Positions 6,545 through 15,668 are shown, counted from the stretch's first letter. The stretch: DNA of 20,389 nucleotides from an uncultured Solobacterium sp. (GCA_905194705.1 CAJJTI010000015.1:1-20389), one strand, 5' to 3'. Notes: generated from the sequence alone by a model not told the origin. Numbers and translations are program-made.

Positions 6545-8024
6545 CACTTAACTCCTCCATTCTTTTTGCAATAATTTGCATTCCATCTTTTATTTCTATG
6601 CTTCTTGTAAAACGAACTTCCATATTTTTCAATTTCTTTAAATTTGCAGGTATTTCACAAAGAGAAAGATTTGCCAATCTTTCCATCGCTTCAAATTCAT
6701 CCAAGTTATTTTCTTTTTCGATAGAATTCAATACATCTTTGCTGAATTTATATGGTGAAGCTGTGGATAAAACAATGCATGGCCTTTTATCTTCTGTTTC
6801 TTTTTTATAGTTTCTCATCGCATTTAAAGCAACAGCAGTATGAGGATCAATCAATACATGTTCCTCTTCAAATAAATCATGAATTGTCTTTTTTGTATCT
6901 TTTTCACTTGTCCAGTATCCACTAAAATCTGTCTTAAGTTTTTTATAAATGTTTTCTGGTATTGTATATTCTTTTTTCTCTTTTAATTCATTCATCATTT
7001 GATTTACAAAATTGCTATCATAGTCACTTAAAATAAAAAGTAATCTTTCCAAATTAGAAGAAATTAAAATATCCATTGATGGTGAAATTGTTTGAATAAA
7101 ATCTCTATGAATTGAATATGTTCCTGTATTCAAAAAGTCTGTTAAAACATGATTTGTATTCGATGCACAAATTAACTGATGCACTGGTAAGCCAATCATC
7201 TTTGCATAATACCCAGCAAGAATATCTCCAAAATTACCTGTTGGTACTACAAAGTTAATTTCATCACCACTCTTTATTTCTCCCTCATTTACTAGCTTGA
7301 TATAACTTGTATAGTAATAAACAATCTGAGGAACTAGTCTACCTATATTAATGGAATTAGCAGATGAAATAGATACATTATGTAAACTATTTAATACTTC
7401 TTTGTTACTTGTGGCTTCTTTCACCATTCTTTGACAATCATCAAAATTACCTTTTACAGCAATTACTTCTACATTTTTACCAACGGAAGTAACCATTTGT
7501 TTCTTTTGAATCTCAGAAACACCGATTTCTGGATAAAATACTGTTATTGCCGTATGAGGCACATCACTGAAACCTGATATAGCTGCTTTGCCTGTATCTC
7601 CTGATGTCGCCGTTAAAATAGATATAATGTCTTTTCTATTTTCTTTTTTATATGAAGTTGTTAATAAATATGGCAATAAAGTTAAAGCAATATCCTTGAA
7701 GGCACATGTTGGCCCATGCCAAAGCTCCATCAAATACCCGTCTTTTATTTTTTTTACTGGCACGATATCTTTGGTATCAAATTTTGTATCATATGCTTTT
7801 TCAATGCATTCCTTTAATTCTTCTGATGAATAATCTTCCAAAAAAATTTCTAGAATCTTTTTAGCAACTTCTTGATATGTATCATTCAACAGTTGTTTTG
7901 GATTTAATTTTTTATCTAAAAATCTTGGTGTATATAAACCACCATCTTTTGCTAAACCTTCAATAATTGCTTCATGAGATAGAACAAATTTCTCTTTGCC
8001 ACGTGTACTTTGATACTTCACCAT
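6534..8024 (-). CDS. thrC: Threonine synthase
   Basis: This PLP enzyme converts O-phosphohomoserine to threonine and phosphate. Its 496 residues fit the longer ThrC class (E. coli/yeast-like) rather than the short Bacillus type of about 350. The N-terminus MVKYQSTRGK and KDGGLYTP are typical of the class. The PLP lysine is Lys110 in HGPTCAFKDIAL, and TATSGDTGKAAI and VPTGNFGDILAGYYA are the cofactor phosphate- and ring-binding loops. AAGGAG lies about 9 bases before the ATG. It is first in the thrC-thrB-ACT operon, divergent from hom, with a promoter at 8059-8087. The intergenic leader is too short for an amino-acid riboswitch. Confidence 0.95.
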   Translation of the reverse strand: MVKYQSTRGKEKFVLSHEAIIEGLAKDGGLYTPRFLDKKLNPKQLLNDTYQEVAKKILEIFLEDYSSEELKECIEKAYDTKFDTKDIVPVKKIKDGYLMELWHGPTCAFKDIALTLLPYLLTTSYKKENRKDIISILTATSGDTGKAAISGFSDVPHTAITVFYPEIGVSEIQKKQMVTSVGKNVEVIAVKGNFDDCQRMVKEATSNKEVLNSLHNVSISSANSINIGRLVPQIVYYYTSYIKLVNEGEIKSGDEINFVVPTGNFGDILAGYYAKMIGLPVHQLICASNTNHVLTDFLNTGTYSIHRDFIQTISPSMDILISSNLERLLFILSDYDSNFVNQMMNELKEKKEYTIPENIYKKLKTDFSGYWTSEKDTKKTIHDLFEEEHVLIDPHTAVALNAMRNYKKETEDKRPCIVLSTASPYKFSKDVLNSIEKENNLDEFEAMERLANLSLCEIPANLKKLKNMEVRFTRSIEIKDGMQIIAKRMEELSDED

Positions 8025-8031
8025 AAAATTC

Positions 8032-8060
8032 TTGTCTCCTTATAAAGATACTGATAGAAT
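8032..8060 (+). promoter_or_regulatory. Candidate promoter of hom-lysC-asd
   Basis: TTGTCT (8032-8037) and TAGAAT (8055-8060) are separated by 17 bases, with transcription predicted to start near 8067, about 50 bases before the hom start. The -10 box overlaps by two bases the -10 box of the divergent thrC promoter, so polymerase binding on the two sides would be mutually exclusive if both are real. Confidence 0.5.
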
Positions 8061-8087
8061 AATAATATGTTTGTGTTTTAAATACAA
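8059..8087 (-). promoter_or_regulatory. Candidate promoter of thrC-thrB-ACT operon
   Basis: On the minus strand TTGTAT (plus 8082-8087) is followed after 17 bases by TATTAT (plus 8059-8064). Transcription would start near 8052, about 28 bases before the thrC ATG. Confidence 0.5.
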
Positions 8088-8117
8088 GTGTATCTAATTC
8101 AGAAACACGGAGGATAT

Positions 8118-9251
8118 ATGCAAATTGCTTTATTAGGACATGGTGTTGTTGGAAGTGGTGTTAAAAAGATTGTTGACGAAGCTTTTTCCGACAAATCCCT
8201 GCAAATCAAAAAAATACTTGTGAAAGATTTCAGTCACTTCACAGATACAAGAATGACAATAGATATGATGGATATATTGAACGACTCTGATATTGAAACA
8301 GTGGTTGAATGTATTGGTGGTTTAGAACCAGCGCATACATACGTTAAGATGAGTTTAGAAGCACATAAAAATGTTGTAACAGCGAATAAAAAGATGTTAG
8401 CCACATATGCTTTAGAACTATTTGAACTTGCTAAGCAAAACAATGTTTCTTTGTGTTATGAAGCTTGTGTTGGCGGTGGCGTAACATGGATTCATGAATG
8501 CAATAAAATCAATCAATTTTCTTCAATTTCTTCTTTTGTTGGAATTATGAATGGCACAACAAACTACATTCTTTCTAATATGGCGAAAGAACATGTTTCT
8601 TTTGAAGATGCACTAAAAAAAGCTCAAGAAAACGGCTATGCCGAAAAAGATCCAACAGATGATATCTGCGGCTATGATGTATGTTATAAAACTTCTTTAT
8701 CTGCTTATACCACTTTTAAAAAATATATATGTCCTGAAGATATACCTACATTTGGTATACAAAATATAAGTGAAGAAGATTTTAAATACGCTTCTTCTTG
8801 TAATAGAACGATTAAATTACTGGGTAAAGGACAACAAAAAAACAACCGTATTTCTGCTATTGTTATACCTTCTTTAATTTCTAATACAAAAACGATTAGT
8901 ACTATCCCTGAAAATTTAAATTATTTTTCCTGTACTTCTACTTATTTAGGATCAGCTTCTTTTATTGCACAAGGAGCAGGTTCTATGCCTACAGCAGAAG
9001 CGATTGTTCAAGATTTATTAGATATTTATTATAAAAATACATTTAAAATTTCTGCTGAAAAAGTTAATAATGACTTTTCTTCTATTTATGCTAATTACTA
9101 TGTACGTTTAAAAGAAAATACAATTCCTTATGAATTTATCCAGGAAAGAATAAATTCAACAACTTGTATTACGAAGAAAATTACATTACAGGACTTAATT
9201 CCTTTTATTCATAATCGTAAAGACTTATTTCTTGCGGAGGTAGATGAATGA
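8118..9251 (+). CDS. hom: Homoserine dehydrogenase lacking the C-terminal ACT domain
   Basis: Hom reduces aspartate semialdehyde to homoserine with NAD(P)H. The start at 8118 follows GGAGG (8109-8113) and places the Rossmann motif LGHGVVGSG at residues 6-14; ten more in-frame codons upstream lack a site. The catalytic domain shows VTANKKMLA, GIMNGTTNYILSNM (about 143-156), and GYAEKDPTDDICGYDVCYK with the expected catalytic Lys191. The 377 residues stop well short of the usual 420-440 of Bacillota enzymes, and I see no ACT-type motif at the end, so feedback control by threonine through that domain is probably absent. The stop overlaps the lysC start (ATGA). It is first in the hom-lysC-asd operon. 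Confidence 0.93.
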   Translation: MQIALLGHGVVGSGVKKIVDEAFSDKSLQIKKILVKDFSHFTDTRMTIDMMDILNDSDIETVVECIGGLEPAHTYVKMSLEAHKNVVTANKKMLATYALELFELAKQNNVSLCYEACVGGGVTWIHECNKINQFSSISSFVGIMNGTTNYILSNMAKEHVSFEDALKKAQENGYAEKDPTDDICGYDVCYKTSLSAYTTFKKYICPEDIPTFGIQNISEEDFKYASSCNRTIKLLGKGQQKNNRISAIVIPSLISNTKTISTIPENLNYFSCTSTYLGSASFIAQGAGSMPTAEAIVQDLLDIYYKNTFKISAEKVNNDFSSIYANYYVRLKENTIPYEFIQERINSTTCITKKITLQDLIPFIHNRKDLFLAEVDE

Positions 9252-10582
9252 TTACAGTAGCGAAATTTGGCGGTTCTTCTGTTGCCAACTCTACACAATT
9301 CAAAAAAGTGAAAAACATAGTTACTGGTAACAGAGACATTAAATATGTAGTAACAAGTGCCTGTGGAAAAGAAAATAAAGAAGATCATAAAATCACTGAT
9401 TTATTATATTTATGTGATGCTCATTTAAAATATGGCGTTTCCTACGAAGACATATTTGAACTAATTGAGCAAAAATATTACGCCATAAAAAAAGAATTAC
9501 AGTTATCAATCGACTTAGAAAAAGAATTCAAAATAATCAAAGATAAAATGATAAACGGTTGTTCTATTGATTATTTAGTCAGTCGAGGAGAATATTTGAC
9601 AGCATTATGTTTAGCCGAATTTCTTGATGCTACATTTATTGATGCAAAAGATGTTATTGCCTTTAAATATACAGGAGAAATAGATTTAGAAGCATCACAA
9701 AGACTATTGCAGGAACATTACATCAATAACAAGCCAGTTGTTATACCTGGATTTTATGGAGCACTACCAAATGGTACGATTAAAATCATGAGTCGTGGTG
9801 GTTCTGATATTACTGGAGCTGTTATCGCTAATGTAGTAGATGCCGACTTGTATGAAAACTGGACTGATGTTTCTGGTTTTTTAGTAGCTGATCCTCATAT
9901 CATTAAAAATCCCTTACATATTCCTTGTATCAATTATAACGAATTAAGAGAGATGAGCTATATGGGTGCAAATGTTCTACATGATGATGCCGTATTCCCA
10001 GTCAAATCAAAAAACATTCCAATCAATGTTCGTAACACCAATAATCCTGAAGATCCAGGAACAATTATTCTAAATGACTGCACTGAAATGGATAAGAAGA
10101 ACCCTCCTCGCTCTATTACTGGTATTACTGGCAAAAAGAATTTTACCGTGATTACGATGACCAAAAATCATTCTTCTACAGAAGTAGGATTCTTAAGAAA
10201 GATATTATCTATCTTTGAAAATTATCGTATTTCTATTGAAAGTGTACCTATTACTGTTGATACATTTTCTATTATTGTTTCTAGTAAAGCAATAGAACAA
10301 AGTTTATATGAAATTATCGCCGAAATAAAATCCCAGCTAAAACCTGATGATATTCATGTAGAAGATCATTTGGCATTAGTTGCTGTAGTTGGTAGAGCAA
10401 TGAAAAAAGTACCTGGTCAATCTGGTAGACTTTTATCTGAATTTGGTCGAAATAAAATCAATATTAAAGTCATCAACCAGTCTTCTGATGAACTATCTAT
10501 TGTTGTTGGTGTAGATGACAAGGACTTTGAAAAAGCGATTCACGCAATATACACAAAATTTATTATGGAGGAAGAGCAATGA
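9248..10582 (+). CDS. lysC: Aspartokinase
   Basis: This enzyme phosphorylates aspartate to aspartyl phosphate, the first step to lysine, threonine and methionine. The 444-residue protein is monofunctional. The amino-acid kinase domain covers about 1-290, with KFGGSSVA at 6-13, SRGEYLTA, and SRGGSDITGA at 182-191. It also contains ENWTDVSGFLVADP and the YMGANVLHDDAVFPV region. Two ACT domains occupy about 300-444, including the second-domain sequence NKINIKVINQSSDELSIVVG, so allosteric feedback by lysine and/or threonine is expected. GGAGG at 9236-9240 lies inside the end of hom, and the start overlaps the hom stop in an ATGA. The 3' end overlaps asd in the same way. No lysine riboswitch is present in the short hom leader. 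Confidence 0.95.
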   Translation: MITVAKFGGSSVANSTQFKKVKNIVTGNRDIKYVVTSACGKENKEDHKITDLLYLCDAHLKYGVSYEDIFELIEQKYYAIKKELQLSIDLEKEFKIIKDKMINGCSIDYLVSRGEYLTALCLAEFLDATFIDAKDVIAFKYTGEIDLEASQRLLQEHYINNKPVVIPGFYGALPNGTIKIMSRGGSDITGAVIANVVDADLYENWTDVSGFLVADPHIIKNPLHIPCINYNELREMSYMGANVLHDDAVFPVKSKNIPINVRNTNNPEDPGTIILNDCTEMDKKNPPRSITGITGKKNFTVITMTKNHSSTEVGFLRKILSIFENYRISIESVPITVDTFSIIVSSKAIEQSLYEIIAEIKSQLKPDDIHVEDHLALVAVVGRAMKKVPGQSGRLLSEFGRNKINIKVINQSSDELSIVVGVDDKDFEKAIHAIYTKFIMEEEQ

Positions 10583-11568
10583 AAGTAGGAATATTAGGAG
10601 CTACAGGTGCCGTAGGCAGACAAATGTTAGCTTCAATCGAAGAAAGAAATATTGAAGTAGATGAAATAAGACTTTTTGCCAGTTTAAAATCAGCTGGTAA
10701 AAAGTTTGCTTATAAAGGTACTTATATTGAAGTTGAAGAAGTAAATGATCATTCTTTTGATGGTCTAGACTATGTTCTTGGAGCTGTATCAAACAGTTTA
10801 TCAAAAGAATACTATCCCCTTATTCACAAGGCGAATGCAATATATATTGATAATTCCAGTGCTTTCCGTTTAGATAAAGATGTTCCTCTAGTTGTACCAG
10901 AAATAAATGGTGAAGATGCATTAAATCATCATGGTATTATTGCTAACCCTAACTGTTCAACCATTATTTCTCTTATGGCTCTAGCACCGATTGCCAAGCT
11001 AACTAAAATCAAAGAAATTACAGCAACAACATTCCAAGCTGTTTCTGGTGCAGGCATTCAAGGCTTAAACGAATTAAGAGAAGAAATTGATGCAATAGCA
11101 AATCAAAGAGAATTTACCCCATCAGTATTTCCTGATCAGATTGCCTATAACGTTATTGCTGAAATTGGTTCATATACAGAAAATGGCTATACAACAGAAG
11201 AAATGAAAATGCAGAATGAAGGCAGAAAAATTCTTCATCTAGATGATTTGAATGTATCATGCACTTGCGTTAGGGTTCCTGTGTTTAGATCTCATTCCAT
11301 TAGTTTATCAATCATTACAGATAGACAATTATCTATTGCTGAAGCGGAAGATGCAATCAGTCATTTTTCTGGTGATGTTCTTGTGAAAGACCACGTTCCA
11401 ACGCCTTTAGAAACAAGCAATCAAGATAGTGTATTTGTTGGTAGAATCAGAAAATCTTTATGCAATGAAAATGGTTTATTATTATGGTGCTGTGGCGATC
11501 AAATCAGAAAAGGTGCCGCAAGTAATGCCGTACAAATCATGCAATATCTAGAAAATCATAAGGGCTAG
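10579..11568 (+). CDS. asd: Aspartate-semialdehyde dehydrogenase
   Basis: Asd reduces aspartyl phosphate to aspartate semialdehyde with NADPH, linking LysC to Hom, both encoded just upstream. The 329-residue length and motifs fit the Gram-positive Asd group. The nucleotide-binding loop GATGAVG is at 7-13, DNSSAFR at about 91-97, and the active-site cysteine is Cys126 in NPNCST. FQAVSGAGIQG follows, and the substrate/catalytic segment RVPVFRSHS includes His239. The start overlaps the lysC stop (ATGA), with GGAGGAAG just upstream. The stop codon itself lies within the stem of the operon terminator. Confidence 0.96.
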   Translation: MKVGILGATGAVGRQMLASIEERNIEVDEIRLFASLKSAGKKFAYKGTYIEVEEVNDHSFDGLDYVLGAVSNSLSKEYYPLIHKANAIYIDNSSAFRLDKDVPLVVPEINGEDALNHHGIIANPNCSTIISLMALAPIAKLTKIKEITATTFQAVSGAGIQGLNELREEIDAIANQREFTPSVFPDQIAYNVIAEIGSYTENGYTTEEMKMQNEGRKILHLDDLNVSCTCVRVPVFRSHSISLSIITDRQLSIAEAEDAISHFSGDVLVKDHVPTPLETSNQDSVFVGRIRKSLCNENGLLLWCCGDQIRKGAASNAVQIMQYLENHKG

Positions 11569-11590
11569 TTATAAACTAGCCCCCTTTTCT
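11562..11590 (+). terminator. Terminator of hom-lysC-asd, possibly bidirectional
   Basis: GGGCTAGTT (11562-11570), which includes the asd stop codon, pairs with AACTAGCCC (11574-11582) around a 3-base loop and is followed by a CTTTTCTTT tail. The convergent adhesin gene stops at 11591. Its transcript reads through the same stem into TTATGATTTT, so this may serve both directions. Confidence 0.8.
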
Positions 11591-14500
11591 TTATCGCCAC
11601 TTGTAAAGTGATAACACTGCTATTAATCCTAATACAATTGAAGAAGTTATTGTAATATAAGGAACTGTCATAGATTTATCTCCTGTTTTTGGAGCTACTT
11701 TGTTAGTTCCTTCCACTTTAAATATAGGCGTAACAGATGGTGTAGGAGTAGATGCTGGTGTAATAATATTTACTTTCACACCAGGCACATGCTTATTCAC
11801 AATTTCAAATTCATTCAAATCTTCTTCAGAAATATCTACCGTATAATCTTTCGGCTCATCTTCTTTTACTGTATATTTCACTTCTTTTCCTTTTTGATAT
11901 TTCTGTACATCATCAAATAAGAATTTCATATCATCTGAAGATATTACTTTTTGGTTTCTGATTTCTACATCATTTGCATATAATCTAATTGTTACCGCAC
12001 CTGGCCTTATTTTATCCTTATTGTCTTTATCATCCCATAAAATCGTACCTTTTATTTGTATCTTATCTGGTTTATCCTCAAAATTATTTTCAACCATATT
12101 TGTATGCATCATAATTCGATTTACATAGACATCGGCTTTATTCGTTATTTTTTCTCCTGCATATTCATCATTTAATTTAACTGTTAAAGATACTGTTTTC
12201 TTTTCTTCTGGCAATAAATTAAATTTCCAGATTACGATACCATTTTGATATTCTCCATTATCACTGGCACTTTCAAAAACAACTGCTTTATTTAACATAT
12301 CTTTAATCGTAAATTCTTTTTCTAAAGCTGAAGGATTATGTACTTCAATTGTATAAGTTAATTTACGATTATCTCCTGCATAGATTAAGGTATTTAAAGC
12401 ATCATTACCTTCTTCGTCCAAAACCTTTTTTACAGGTTCTGTAGAAGTCCAAAATTCAACCATATTCGTATCAAAAGAGATATGATCCACATCAATATGA
12501 GCTTCATTTCCATAATATGCACTATCTTTTAATGCTTTTCCTGTAATCATCAATTCATAAGAGCTTTTCGCCTCTATTTCTTTTTGAATTGTAAGTACGC
12601 CATTTTCAATCGTACATAATTCATCAGTAGAAATCACTTCAAAATCTTGTGGAAGTTTATCAGTAATCCTAAATATTTTCTTTATCGTTGAAGGATTAGT
12701 AACTGTAATTTTATATTGAATTTCTTCACCTTTATGAATAATATCTTGATCTATATTTTCATTTGCTTTATTTAGTACTTCTTTATATGGTTCTTCAGCT
12801 ATATAGTTAGTTACCGTATTACTTGTAACACTGCTATGATCTACTGTTTGTTCAACTTTATTTGTTATTTCCGTGATACTGTCATCATTGATTTTCGCCT
12901 TAAATGTGAGTGCCTTTTCTTCATTAGCATTTAATACCAAATCAAACACAAGCATGTTATTTTCTATTTTTCCATTATCGCTGATTTCAAAATACTCCAA
13001 ATTTTCAAGAAGAGGATCTTCTATATGAAACTCTTTTGGACTAGGTGCAATATTTTTCAGAAAAATCGAATAAACTAGTGTATCATCCATCTTAATTAAT
13101 TCTGTATCAATATCTTCTCCATTAAGATTTTTCACATTTTTAACAGGTACAAATGGGGTATAAATATCTACTGTATTTGACGTAATCTCTTTACTTAGTA
13201 TTTTTACTGTCGCTTTATTAGAAATACTCATATTATCTTTATTTGTTTTACCAATAAAAGAAACACTGATTTTACTATTAGCTGGTAATTTCATATTCCA
13301 AACAAGTTTATCATCTTTCTTTTCACCATTTTGATTGATAGAAACTACTTCTATTCCTTCAGGAATCTTATCTTCAATGATTATATTTACTTCTTTATCT
13401 AAAGGATTTTCGGTTTCGATTGTATAAGTTACTTCCTGCCCTTTTTGAATATATTGATTATTGATTTCTTCATCATTAAATAAAACCATCTTTTTTACTT
13501 CTGGTAATTTCTTATAGAAAACATTAATTTCTAAATCTTTTGATAATATTCCTTCTAAAAGTGTCTGATTTTCATCCCACAATATATAATCATCTAATAC
13601 TGGTGATTCAACTGAATAATTTGAATCAGGATTTAAAGATTCTACATAAGAATCAAATATTTTCTCATTTGTGTCTTTATCTAAATAATGAATCGTTAAA
13701 TTCACAACATTTTTCCATGTTATACGAGCTCTTCCATTACCTGAATTCACACCTATTTCTGAGTGACCGTTTTGTACATTACCTAAATATCCAGTTCCGC
13801 CACCTGCACCATAGTCATTTTTATCCACATAGACTTTACCTCCAGCCCAGCCTCCTCCAGCTCCAGCTCCATCATCTGTCGTTTTTCTGCTTTGACCAGA
13901 ACCAAAACCAGCTGCACCACCTTTACTTCTACCACTACTGTCCGCATTAGCTGTTAAGCCACCACCGTGACCTCCAGTACTGAAGTAGCCGCCACCGCCA
14001 CCTCCTCCAGCAACGATTAATACATCTTGACGATTATTAGAATATCTTGATAATTCTCCTAAATTTGTTCTAGCGATATGTGTAGCACCACCGCCACCAC
14101 CTGAGGAAAGATCACCACCTGCATCACCACCGCCATTATAGCCACCACCACTATTATTAAAGGCAAAAGATTCTCCCTCACCGCCAGCAGCGATATATAG
14201 CTTATCACCTTTATTTAATATCACTTCGCCATAGGAATAACCACCTCGTCCACCATTCATAATTCTTCCACCAGCAGCTTCATGTTGTCTGTCTTTTCCA
14301 CCTGAAGCACCCCAAACTTCTAATTTATAAGTTGTAGAACATGGCGCAACAAATTCTTCCACTTGGCCTTTATAATAGAAATCTTTTGATATCTCATCGG
14401 TTGTTTCTTCACCTAATAACATAATTTCTTCTTCACATATTTCTATTTCATCCACATGAATAAAGAAAAATAAAGAATTTGGTTTTGCTTTAAATATTAT

Positions 14501-14887
14501 TTCACCTTCATTTTGAGTAAATAATATCTGCTCTGTCATTTTGTTATCTACATCTAAAATATGAAATAACATCATTTGTTCATCATCTGGTAATCCTTTT
14601 ACTATAAATGTATATTCTGTATCCTTATCAAATTTCTCATCTAATTGTAATGAAAAACCTTTATATATTTCGCCAAGTCTTTCTCTTTCATTCAAAATAA
14701 CACCTATAGTATCTCGATATAATTTTTCTTGAGAAATATCTGTTTTTAGGGTAGTAACACTAATTTCATTTCCAGTTTCATTTTTCAAAATAACTTCAAC
14801 ATTATTTTCTATTTCTTCAGCAGTTGTAATAAATAAACTAATAAAAAATAATGGTATGCATAAAAATAATGACAATAATTTTTTCAT
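11591..14887 (-). CDS. Sortase-anchored adhesin: glycine-rich, MucBP-like, four isopeptide-type repeats, CnaB
   Basis: The product has 1098 residues and is predicted to be secreted and wall-anchored. Residues 1-23 are a signal peptide. About 168-392 is a glycine-rich domain of the Gly_rich (PF12810-like) type, containing VWGASGG and long Gly runs. About 394-460 resembles a MucBP domain (LTIHYLDKDTNEKI). Four tandem repeats of 118-119 residues span about 463-940, each with Lys, Asp and Asn at equivalent places: K465/D506/N571, K583/D624/N690, K702/D743/N808, K820/D863/N930. This fits intramolecular Lys-Asn isopeptide bonds catalysed by an acid. A CnaB domain (about 941-1035) has candidate K946/E1009/N1031. 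A Thr/Pro linker, the sorting motif APKTG (1065-1069), a membrane segment and the basic tail YKWR end the protein. It likely mediates binding to a surface; the ligand is unknown. It is the last gene of the operon with the CpaB-like gene, 18 bases upstream. Confidence 0.88.
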   Translation of the reverse strand: MKKLLSLFLCIPLFFISLFITTAEEIENNVEVILKNETGNEISVTTLKTDISQEKLYRDTIGVILNERERLGEIYKGFSLQLDEKFDKDTEYTFIVKGLPDDEQMMLFHILDVDNKMTEQILFTQNEGEIIFKAKPNSLFFFIHVDEIEICEEEIMLLGEETTDEISKDFYYKGQVEEFVAPCSTTYKLEVWGASGGKDRQHEAAGGRIMNGGRGGYSYGEVILNKGDKLYIAAGGEGESFAFNNSGGGYNGGGDAGGDLSSGGGGGATHIARTNLGELSRYSNNRQDVLIVAGGGGGGGYFSTGGHGGGLTANADSSGRSKGGAAGFGSGQSRKTTDDGAGAGGGWAGGKVYVDKNDYGAGGGTGYLGNVQNGHSEIGVNSGNGRARITWKNVVNLTIHYLDKDTNEKIFDSYVESLNPDSNYSVESPVLDDYILWDENQTLLEGILSKDLEINVFYKKLPEVKKMVLFNDEEINNQYIQKGQEVTYTIETENPLDKEVNIIIEDKIPEGIEVVSINQNGEKKDDKLVWNMKLPANSKISVSFIGKTNKDNMSISNKATVKILSKEITSNTVDIYTPFVPVKNVKNLNGEDIDTELIKMDDTLVYSIFLKNIAPSPKEFHIEDPLLENLEYFEISDNGKIENNMLVFDLVLNANEEKALTFKAKINDDSITEITNKVEQTVDHSSVTSNTVTNYIAEEPYKEVLNKANENIDQDIIHKGEEIQYKITVTNPSTIKKIFRITDKLPQDFEVISTDELCTIENGVLTIQKEIEAKSSYELMITGKALKDSAYYGNEAHIDVDHISFDTNMVEFWTSTEPVKKVLDEEGNDALNTLIYAGDNRKLTYTIEVHNPSALEKEFTIKDMLNKAVVFESASDNGEYQNGIVIWKFNLLPEEKKTVSLTVKLNDEYAGEKITNKADVYVNRIMMHTNMVENNFEDKPDKIQIKGTILWDDKDNKDKIRPGAVTIRLYANDVEIRNQKVISSDDMKFLFDDVQKYQKGKEVKYTVKEDEPKDYTVDISEEDLNEFEIVNKHVPGVKVNIITPASTPTPSVTPIFKVEGTNKVAPKTGDKSMTVPYITITSSIVLGLIAVLSLYKWR

Positions 14888-14905
14888 TTTCTTTCCTTTC
14901 TTTTT

Positions 14906-15646
14906 TTACTCTTTACCTGCTAATTCCTGTTTTTGAAGAAGATATTGAAAAACTAAAGAATCTTTAACAAGTTTCGCTTCTTCATTTGCGTCATAAGTTG
15001 AACTCGAAGTAATCAGCTTTACCTGACCTAATGAGTCTGCTAATGTAAGTAAACTGATATCTTCTTCATTAACCGCAAGAATTGCTAAATATGGTGTACC
15101 AGAACTATCTTTATTCTCTATCTCCATTCCTCGATGATCTTGTATAGATATTATTCGTGCATTTTGAATTAAACATCCTGTTACTGGTACATCATCTTTT
15201 GAAATAAATGCATAATGAATATCAACTCTTTGTCCTTTTTTCAGTAATCCGCCAAGCGAAGCTAAATCAACATTCATTGAATAGGCAGCTTGTCCTTTTC
15301 TAAGCTCAGTAAATGGATAATCTGGTAAATCTTCTTCATTAAATAACATTGATTTATAAAAGGGAGAACCCGCAGGAATCATCCCTTGTATTTCTGTATA
15401 TTTACCAAGAATATCCTCTTTTGTTGTATAGGTATAGTCTTGTAAATAAGCAGAAGGTACATGTATCTCTACTAAATCACTTTCACTAATTCTTGTTCTA
15501 GGCATAATGTCTTTTGCGGCAACATAGGTCTCTACTAATTGAACTTGAGCATTTAACTGAACATGAAACCCTACAGCTAAAACAAGTAAAATTGCCGAAG
15601 AAGATATGATAATAAATAAACATTTTGTTAATACTGTCTGTTTCAT
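14906..15646 (-). CDS. cpaB: CpaB/RcpC-like SAF-domain protein
   Basis: The 246-residue protein has one N-terminal membrane segment or signal anchor (about 8-29). A SAF domain covers about 38-102, with VAAKDIMPRTRISESDLVEI and IPAGSPFYKSML. The remaining part resembles the RcpC/CpaB domain (MNVDLASLGGLLKKGQRVDI). In Tad/Flp pilus systems CpaB is an assembly protein of the envelope, and SAF domains are thought to bind carbohydrate such as peptidoglycan. Here no tadA ATPase, flp pilin or tadB/C genes are in the window. Instead it is flanked by a small unknown gene and a wall-anchored adhesin in one apparent operon. The ribosome binding site is weak (GCGGAA). It may be a stray part of a Tad system encoded elsewhere, or an accessory factor for the adhesin. 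Confidence 0.8.
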   Translation of the reverse strand: MKQTVLTKCLFIIISSSAILLVLAVGFHVQLNAQVQLVETYVAAKDIMPRTRISESDLVEIHVPSAYLQDYTYTTKEDILGKYTEIQGMIPAGSPFYKSMLFNEEDLPDYPFTELRKGQAAYSMNVDLASLGGLLKKGQRVDIHYAFISKDDVPVTGCLIQNARIISIQDHRGMEIENKDSSGTPYLAILAVNEEDISLLTLADSLGQVKLITSSSTYDANEEAKLVKDSLVFQYLLQKQELAGKE

Positions 15647-15668
15647 AAAATTCCGCTAATTCTCTACA

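Noticed and set aside
6598..7833. Plus-strand frames opposite thrC
   Set aside because: They are antisense to a well-recognised gene and have no initiation signals or familiar motifs.
8025..8117. Possible lysine, SAM or T-box riboswitch before hom/lysC or thrC
   Set aside because: The whole divergent gap is 93 bases and shows no T-box motif or large folded leader.
13540..13950. 136-codon plus-strand frame opposite the adhesin
   Set aside because: It is the antisense of the glycine-rich and MucBP-like part, has a His/Leu/Phe-heavy composition caused by Gly codons on the other strand, and no ribosome binding site.
13790..14290. Short repeated CCACC/CCAGC patterns, considered as CRISPR or a minisatellite
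   Set aside because: They are irregular Gly codons of the adhesin read backwards, with no fixed repeat and spacer lengths.
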